Source: Frondihabitans sp. (GTDB taxonomy: Bacteria; Actinomycetota; Actinomycetes; Actinomycetales; Microbacteriaceae). From it: a stretch of DNA of 10,328 bases. Both the position numbers and the translations under genes were made by a program. Below the pieces are notes generated by a model. That model had not been told where the DNA came from, searched no databases, and was given only the letters and a program-made list of their open reading frames with translations. The stretch spans positions 1-10,328 of the forward strand of contig JAODMX010000304.1 in NCBI GenBank assembly GCA_025464735.1, read 5' to 3'. Each line of letters starts with the position of its first letter. Positions within the stretch are counted from its first letter, which is position 1. This document shows, piece after piece, positions 6,722 through 10,328 of the stretch.

Positions 6722-7085
6722 CCGGCGTGAAGAGGTTCACGAGGTTGCCGTCAGGGTCGCGAAGCAGCAGGGACCGGTTGCCCCACGGCATCGTCGTGGG
6801 CTCGTTGACGAACGTGGCCACCCACTCGCGGAGCCTGGCGTACTCGGCATCCACGTCGGACACGAGGAACTCGACGATCGCCGAGTGGTTGTCGGCGGGA
6901 CGCGCGGATCCGGCGCCGAAGAGCGCGACAGTGGCCGTGCTGCCGATCGCGAGCGTCGCGGCCGACGTTCGTACCTCGGCGAAATTCTCGTTCAGGTGCA
7001 CGACTTCTGCTCCTGTGACCAGTCCGTAGAACGCAGCCAGCGCCGCGACGTCGTCGGTGATGATTCGGAGGGAGACGAGGTTCAT
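6687..7085 (-). CDS. VOC-family (glyoxalase/bleomycin-resistance-like) protein
   Basis: A 132-residue protein with the two beta-alpha-beta-beta-beta repeats of the vicinal oxygen chelate fold: SLRIITDDVAALAAFYGLVT (5-24) opens the first, AIVEFLVSDVDAEYARLRE the second, and LLLRDPDGNLVNLFTP is the conserved final strand pair. In glyoxalase-type members this last strand usually carries a metal-binding Glu; here the matching position appears to be Asn (VNLF). Metal catalysis is therefore doubtful, and the protein may bind or sequester a small molecule. It lies downstream of a WYL regulator on the same strand, a common pairing in actinobacteria. Its TGA at 6687 lies inside the permease gene, so the two 3' ends overlap by 35 bp. 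The ATG has only a weak ribosome site. Confidence 0.87.
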   Translation of the reverse strand: MNLVSLRIITDDVAALAAFYGLVTGAEVVHLNENFAEVRTSAATLAIGSTATVALFGAGSARPADNHSAIVEFLVSDVDAEYARLREWVATFVNEPTTMPWGNRSLLLRDPDGNLVNLFTPVTPDANARAAR

Positions 7086-7100
7086 GAGGGGTCCGTTCTA

Positions 7101-7115
7101 CCCGGACGGTCCGGG
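7101..7115. promoter_or_regulatory. Perfect palindrome ahead of the VOC gene, possible operator
   Basis: CCCGGAC-G-GTCCGGG is a perfect 7-1-7 inverted repeat that ends 15 bp before the VOC start codon. It could be an operator, for instance for the adjacent WYL regulator, or a 6-bp-stem RNA hairpin just ahead of the ribosome site. The sequence alone does not distinguish these. Confidence 0.4.
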
Positions 7116-7132
7116 ATCAACCCATCCTGACC

Positions 7133-7171
7133 GGCGCTGGCGACAGCCCCGTGTCGGTGATTGCCAGCGCC
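7133..7171 (-). terminator. Strong hairpin after the WYL gene, possible terminator
   Basis: Nine-base perfect arms GGCGCTGGC (7133-7141) and GCCAGCGCC (7163-7171) enclose a second small stem, GACA (7142-7145) with TGTC (7152-7155). The structure begins 10 nt after the WYL stop codon on the transcribed strand. No T-run follows, so it would have to act as a U-less terminator, an mRNA 3' end protector or a transcription attenuator between the WYL and VOC genes. Confidence 0.45.
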
Positions 7172-7181
7172 TCCGGGCGAC

Positions 7182-7880
7182 TCAGAGCATGCTCAACCTG
7201 CGCACGTCGCCGTACGGGACATCGAGGTCTTCCGAGCGGAGCTCGCGCGGAGCCGGCATCTCGGCGGTGGTCACGCTGGAGATGATCCGGTCGGTCCGAA
7301 AGGCGCGCACGCCGTGGCGCAATCGGCACCACCCGACGAGATACCAGTTCGTCGGCGACCCGATGTAGCCGAGCGGTTCGACGTCACGCTTGGTGACGGC
7401 ACCCTCGCGATCGCGATACCCGATCCTCAAGACACGACCTGAGGTGAGGGCATCCGCGATCAGCGCGGGGACGGACGAGGCATCCTGCAGCGGACCGATG
7501 AAATGAACACGGGCAGCGAGGTCGCGAGCGGCACTGGCATCAGTCCCGTGCATCGCACCGGTGAGTTTTCGCAGGGCGGCCCGGGAGGCCTGCTCGAACG
7601 GGCTCCCCCTCAGGCTCTCGAGCGCCACTGTCATAGCGACGGCCTCCTGCGGCGTGAAGTTGACCGGCGGGAGTGTCCGCTCGGGATCGAGGCAGTAACC
7701 GCCGGTGCGCCCCGGCTCGGCCCAGATCGGCGTGCCCGCCTGCTGCAGAGCGAGGATGTCGCGCTCCAGAGTCCGAATGCTCACCTCGAACCGCCCGGCA
7801 AGCCACCGGCCACTGCGAGGGCGCGGGGCGACGGCACGCAGCTCCTCGACGATCGCGTAGAGCCTGTCCGTCCGGTTCAT
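7182..7880 (-). CDS. WYL-domain transcriptional regulator (YafY/DeoR-like HTH)
   Basis: A 232-residue regulator. The N-terminal helix-turn-helix covers about residues 4-63 (RLYAIVEEL...RFEVSIRTLERDILALQQAG...GRTGGYCL), the pattern of YafY-type HTH_11 domains. A central helical region follows, then the WYL domain from about residue 138, with its namesake motif N-WYL-VGW at 178-184 and the basic FRTDRI at 194-199. WYL domains are thought to sense nucleic-acid or nucleotide ligands; known members control DNA-damage, stress or phage-defence genes. The ATG overlaps the stop of the Doc toxin gene as ATGA (7877-7880) and has no Shine-Dalgarno sequence, so translation is probably coupled to the toxin. 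The frame stays open for 50 more codons upstream, but that segment is a Cys/Arg-rich shadow of the toxin gene. Its targets may be the downstream VOC gene, itself or the toxin module. Confidence 0.9.
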   Translation of the reverse strand: MNRTDRLYAIVEELRAVAPRPRSGRWLAGRFEVSIRTLERDILALQQAGTPIWAEPGRTGGYCLDPERTLPPVNFTPQEAVAMTVALESLRGSPFEQASRAALRKLTGAMHGTDASAARDLAARVHFIGPLQDASSVPALIADALTSGRVLRIGYRDREGAVTKRDVEPLGYIGSPTNWYLVGWCRLRHGVRAFRTDRIISSVTTAEMPAPRELRSEDLDVPYGDVRRLSML

Positions 7881-8257
7881 GCGACAAACCGGCGCAGACC
7901 CGAGGCGATTTCGGGCACTTCGAGATCGCCGGTCGCAGCGGTGATGATGAAATCGAATGCAGCATCGACAGCGAAGCCGGGTTGGAGTGTTACGCCGTTG
8001 CAGCCGAGGAACACCCAGGCGGCCGCCCATGCCGTTCGCTTGTTGCCGTCGACGAGTGCATGGTTACGAGCCAAAGAATGAAAGAGCGCCGCGGCCTTCG
8101 TCCAGAGGTCGGGATAGGCATCGAGGCCGAACACCGAGCTCTGCGGACGAGCAACCGCCGCGTCGAGGAGACCGAAATCGCGAACCGACACGGGCGCCCC
8201 GAATGCGGCTGCCCCCGCAGTCAGAACGTCGTCACGATCGAGGAAGTAAACGCTCAC
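7877..8257 (-). CDS. doc: Doc-type toxin (Fic/Doc family, death-on-curing)
   Basis: A 126-residue protein, the same length as phage P1 Doc. The catalytic loop H66-ALVDGNKR-T is intact: His66, Asp70, Asn72, Lys73 and Arg74 match the Doc consensus HxFxD(A/G)NKR, with Leu replacing the Phe. Lys73 in place of the Fic glycine is the mark of the Doc branch; P1 Doc is a kinase that phosphorylates EF-Tu and stops translation. A kinase activity here is inferred from that family knowledge. The GTG start at 8257 overlaps the antitoxin TGA as GTGA, and the TGA overlaps the WYL start as ATGA; no Shine-Dalgarno sequence precedes it. It is therefore the middle gene of a coupled three-gene cluster. No inactivating change is seen. 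Confidence 0.9.
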   Translation of the reverse strand: MSVYFLDRDDVLTAGAAAFGAPVSVRDFGLLDAAVARPQSSVFGLDAYPDLWTKAAALFHSLARNHALVDGNKRTAWAAAWVFLGCNGVTLQPGFAVDAAFDFIITAATGDLEVPEIASGLRRFVA

Positions 8258-8445
8258 GCGAGTCGAGCGTTGAGCTCCGCCGAGACGGATGCCACCTGGG
8301 CTGCGAGCTGGCCAACGAGGGTTTTGCGCGTGCGAGCGGCATTCAGGGCCGTGTCGTGGACGTACGACTTGAGGGAAGTCTCCGTTGCGGCCGCGCGGAT
8401 CTCATCGAGCTCGGCCTCGGAGAAAGAGATGTTGAGAGATGGCAT
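8254..8445 (-). CDS. Small ribbon-helix-helix-like antitoxin for the Doc toxin
   Basis: A 63-residue protein. A short N-terminal strand (SLNISFS, 3-9) is followed by two predicted helices (about 10-21 and 24-38), which resembles the ribbon-helix-helix DNA-binding fold. The remainder (about 41-63) looks helical and is the natural candidate for wrapping and neutralising the toxin. P1 Phd, the classical Doc partner, has a different N-terminal fold and 73 residues. The role is inferred from position: it lies immediately before the Doc gene, with a GTGA overlap. ATG 8445 is chosen because the hydrophobic strand starts there and the upstream part of the frame holds the promoter palindromes. There is no Shine-Dalgarno sequence, and a TATTAT lies 6 nt ahead, so the message may be leaderless. 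Confidence 0.8.
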   Translation of the reverse strand: MPSLNISFSEAELDEIRAAATETSLKSYVHDTALNAARTRKTLVGQLAAQVASVSAELNARLA

Positions 8446-8451
8446 GCACGA

Positions 8452-8457
8452 ATAATA
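8452..8457 (-). promoter_or_regulatory. Candidate -10 element of the toxin-antitoxin operon
   Basis: On the minus strand this reads TATTAT, five of six matches to TATAAT, with 6 nt between it and the antitoxin ATG. Transcription would start at or beside the ATG, giving a leaderless mRNA. The hexamer 17 bp upstream (TGCTAA, 8475-8480) is a poor -35. One of the two palindromic boxes lies between these elements. Confidence 0.5.
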
Positions 8458-8463
8458 GCCGCC

Positions 8464-8495
8464 CGGTACCAAAATTAGCACCCCTTCTGGTACCA
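8464..8495. promoter_or_regulatory. Twin TGGTACCA-like boxes, probable antitoxin operators
   Basis: A perfect 8-bp palindrome TGGTACCA lies at 8488-8495, and a 7-of-8 copy CGGTACCA at 8464-8471. Their centres are 24 bp apart, and GGTACCA (8465-8471) with TGGTACC (8488-8494) also forms one large inverted repeat. They sit in the 64-bp gap upstream of the antitoxin, around its presumed promoter. Paired operators of this kind fit autoregulation by an antitoxin-toxin complex. GGTACC by itself also occurs inside genes here, so the pairing and position carry the argument. Confidence 0.55.
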
Positions 8496-8509
8496 CCATG
8501 ACCGCTGCC

Positions 8510-9391
8510 CTACGCAGGCTCCCAGGTCGCAGGGTCGATGCGACCCGCGTACAGCGGCAGGGCGATCGCTGCATCGCCCGGGCGGAACTGCGACCACATA
8601 CGGTTGACGCCGGCCGTGCCCACCTCGTGCACGCGTGAGACGTCGTCGAGATCGAGATCGTGGACCAGGACAGCAGGATCCGGCCCGACCTCCCCGAGAA
8701 CGACCCCCTCCGGATCCACCACCAGGCTCCGCCCCTCGCCGGTCGGCCCGGCGCAGTTGAGGCTCACCGTGAACGTCTGGTTCACGATCGAGTTCGCCTG
8801 GGCGAGCAGCACCTCCTGCACTCGGTCGGGTGTCGTCGTCTTGACGATGTTGAAGACCACCTCGGCCCCCATCCAGGCGAGATGCCTCGTGACCTCGGGG
8901 AACCACGCGTCATAGCAGATCGACACCCCGGCTCGGCCGACACCGTCGATGTCGAAGACGACGAACTCGTCTCCCGGGTCGTATGGCTCGGACGGGCGCC
9001 ACGGGAACACTTTGCGATAGCTCGTCACGAGCGAACCGTCCGGCGCGAACACGAGGGCCGTGTTGAACAGCTCCCCCGAAGGCCCGCGCTCACACACGCT
9101 GCCTGGCAGCAGCCACACGCCCCGGGTACGAGCGATCTCTCCGAGGTCCGCGATCAAAGGATCGTCGAGGGTGATCGCCGTTTCACGGAGTCGTGCCTCG
9201 TGGGACGAGGGTGCGACGGCATTTGTTCCCCAGAGGTGAAGTTCGGGGTACACAACGACCGTCACGGATCCTTCGGTCCCCCTGCCCTGCGTCGCGACCT
9301 GCCGCGCGACGTCGGCCGCGAATTCGGCGAGCGGGGTTCCCAGCTCGACCGGTTCGCTCTGGACGGCGATGACCCTGAGCAGCCTTGTCAC
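8510..9391 (-). CDS. Carbon-nitrogen hydrolase (nitrilase superfamily amidohydrolase)
   Basis: A 293-residue enzyme that hydrolyses a non-peptide C-N bond (amide, N-carbamoyl or possibly nitrile). The Glu-Lys-Cys triad is visible: E50 in VVYPELHLWG, K127 in SYRKVFPW and C159 in SICYDAWFPE. The accessory Glu after the lysine loop is probably E135 (PSEPYDPGD). ICYDAWFPE followed by R-LAWMGAEVV is typical of the amidase-like branches. The exact substrate cannot be read off. The GTG start at 9391 overlaps the TGA of the NCS1 transporter gene (GTGA, 9388-9391), so uptake and hydrolysis are probably coupled: the transporter may bring in the hydrolase's substrate or a precursor, such as a nucleobase, hydantoin or related ureide. 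The following antitoxin starts 64 nt downstream and has its own likely promoter. Confidence 0.88.
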   Translation of the reverse strand: MTRLLRVIAVQSEPVELGTPLAEFAADVARQVATQGRGTEGSVTVVVYPELHLWGTNAVAPSSHEARLRETAITLDDPLIADLGEIARTRGVWLLPGSVCERGPSGELFNTALVFAPDGSLVTSYRKVFPWRPSEPYDPGDEFVVFDIDGVGRAGVSICYDAWFPEVTRHLAWMGAEVVFNIVKTTTPDRVQEVLLAQANSIVNQTFTVSLNCAGPTGEGRSLVVDPEGVVLGEVGPDPAVLVHDLDLDDVSRVHEVGTAGVNRMWSQFRPGDAAIALPLYAGRIDPATWEPA

Positions 9392-10328
9392 GCCAATCCG
9401 ATTTCGAGGTGCTCCTCCGCTGCCTCTTCGAGCTCGGCGGCCTGCGAATCGGCAAGCTCACGCTCGGCAGCGACGTCGAGGTTGCGGGTGAAGACGTAGT
9501 AGAGGATGGCCGCGATCGGCAGACCGACGAAAAGCGAGATGTCGACGCCGCCCATCGCCTTGGACAGGAAGCCCGTGTAGAACGCGCCGATGTCGAAGAA
9601 GGGTGTCATGCAGGCGAACGCGATGAGGTACGCCGCGATGCCGGCCCAGCCCCAGCGGTGGTAGATGCCGCGCGGCTTGAAAATCTCCGCGATGGCGTAG
9701 TGGCCGCGGCGAACGATGAAGTAGTCGGTCAGGTTGACCGCTGTCCACGGGATGAAGAAGTAGAGCACCAACACGAGGAAGCTTTCGAAGTTCGCCGCGA
9801 AGTTACCCGAAGCGAAGAGCGCAAGGATCCCGGAGATCAGCGCGGTGATCACGACCGTCACCACCCGCACGACCAGGGTCGGGTTGACCTTCTTGAAGCT
9901 GTCGACCGACGAGATCAGCGTCAGCGAGCCGCCGTACATGTTGAGCACGATGACCGCAATGAGTCCGAAGGCGATCACGAGCAGCGCGATCGTGCCGAAG
10001 CCCGGAAAGAGGTCGTTCGCGACCTGCTGGATCGCCGAGACCGGGTCGCCGGCATTGAAGTTCTTCACTGCTGCAGCGAGGAACGCGCCGAGGAAGATCA
10101 GCCAGGCGCCTCCGATGGCACTCCCCCAGAAGGTCCAGCGGAAGGTGCTGCTGGTCGGTGTGTCGGCGGGCAGGTACCGCGAGTAGTCCGAGACGTAGAT
10201 GGCCCAGGAGATCTGGTACCCGGCGACGACTCCGAGCTGCGCGAAGAAGGTCAGCGGCGAGAAGTGCCCGAGGTCGAAAGCGCCCGCGGGCAGGTGGAGG
10301 TGGCTGATGGCGGAGATCGTGATCAGGG
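9388..10328 (-). CDS. NCS1-family nucleobase/cation symporter, 5' end outside the window
   Basis: The frame is open to the window edge; about 312 C-terminal residues are visible and the start lies beyond 10328. A GTG at 10068 is an internal Val codon, not a start. The segment GYQISWAIYVSDYSRYLP (encoded at about 10168-10221) is a hallmark of NCS1 transporters, which import cytosine, purines, allantoin, hydantoins or thiamine-like compounds with Na+ or H+. Several hydrophobic membrane segments follow, including FFIPWTAVNLTDYFIVRRGHY-like sequence with the conserved NLTDYF at the cytoplasmic side. The protein ends in an acidic Glu/Ala-rich tail of about 25 residues. It is coupled by a 4-nt overlap to the amidohydrolase. 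The substrate within the family is not determined. Confidence 0.92.
   Translation of the reverse strand, partial: LITISAISHLHLPAGAFDLGHFSPLTFFAQLGVVAGYQISWAIYVSDYSRYLPADTPTSSTFRWTFWGSAIGGAWLIFLGAFLAAAVKNFNAGDPVSAIQQVANDLFPGFGTIALLVIAFGLIAVIVLNMYGGSLTLISSVDSFKKVNPTLVVRVVTVVITALISGILALFASGNFAANFESFLVLVLYFFIPWTAVNLTDYFIVRRGHYAIAEIFKPRGIYHRWGWAGIAAYLIAFACMTPFFDIGAFYTGFLSKAMGGVDISLFVGLPIAAILYYVFTRNLDVAAERELADSQAAELEEAAEEHLEIGLA

Noticed and set aside
7881..8030. N-terminal extension of the WYL regulator
   Set aside because: The extra 50 residues are Cys/Arg/His-rich and overlap the Doc toxin coding region in another frame; the HTH begins right after ATG 7880.
9388..10068. NCS1 gene starting at 10068
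   Set aside because: That codon is GTG within a continuous reading frame that runs to the window edge and contains the hallmark NCS1 segment, so it is internal.

Overview
The window is GC-rich, densely packed DNA, most likely from an actinobacterium and plausibly a member of the Microbacteriaceae. The evidence is the high-GC codon usage, GTG starts, stop/start overlaps of the ATGA and GTGA type, probable leaderless promoters and a near-perfect DtxR/IdeR iron box. The family assignment is inference; no rRNA or marker gene is present. No tRNA, CRISPR array or insertion sequence was seen.

Left part (1-2820). The window opens with the last 31 codons of a probable AI-2E/PerM-type membrane protein. 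A MarR-family regulator (123-575, minus) follows, divergent from a zinc-free quinone-oxidoreductase-like dehydrogenase (653-1618, plus). The short AT-rich gap between them carries nested inverted repeats overlapping a consensus TTGACA, which looks like a MarR operator controlling one or both genes. Convergent to the dehydrogenase is a stand-alone catalytic-domain methionine synthase (core MetE, YxjG-like; 1654-2775, minus) with all four zinc ligands.

Centre (2821-6721). An iron box directly precedes a three-gene plus-strand operon for ferric-siderophore import: ATPase (2852-3679), lipoprotein receptor (3676-4653) and a fused double FecCD permease (4658-6721). The receptor captures the ferric chelate outside the membrane, the FhuB-like double permease carries it across, and the ATPase drives transport. 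No siderophore biosynthesis gene is visible, so the substrate may be a scavenged xenosiderophore.

Right part (6687-10328), all minus strand. In transcription order: an NCS1 nucleobase-type transporter (5' end outside the window) translationally coupled to a nitrilase-superfamily amidohydrolase; then a small ribbon-helix-helix-like antitoxin, a Doc-type toxin and a WYL-domain regulator joined by two 4-nt stop/start overlaps; then, after a hairpin and a palindrome, a VOC-family protein whose 3' end runs 35 bp into the end of the permease gene. The transporter/amidohydrolase pair suggests uptake and hydrolysis of a nitrogen-containing small molecule. The antitoxin-Doc-WYL cluster, with twin TGGTACCA-like operators in its promoter region, is the most unusual arrangement here.
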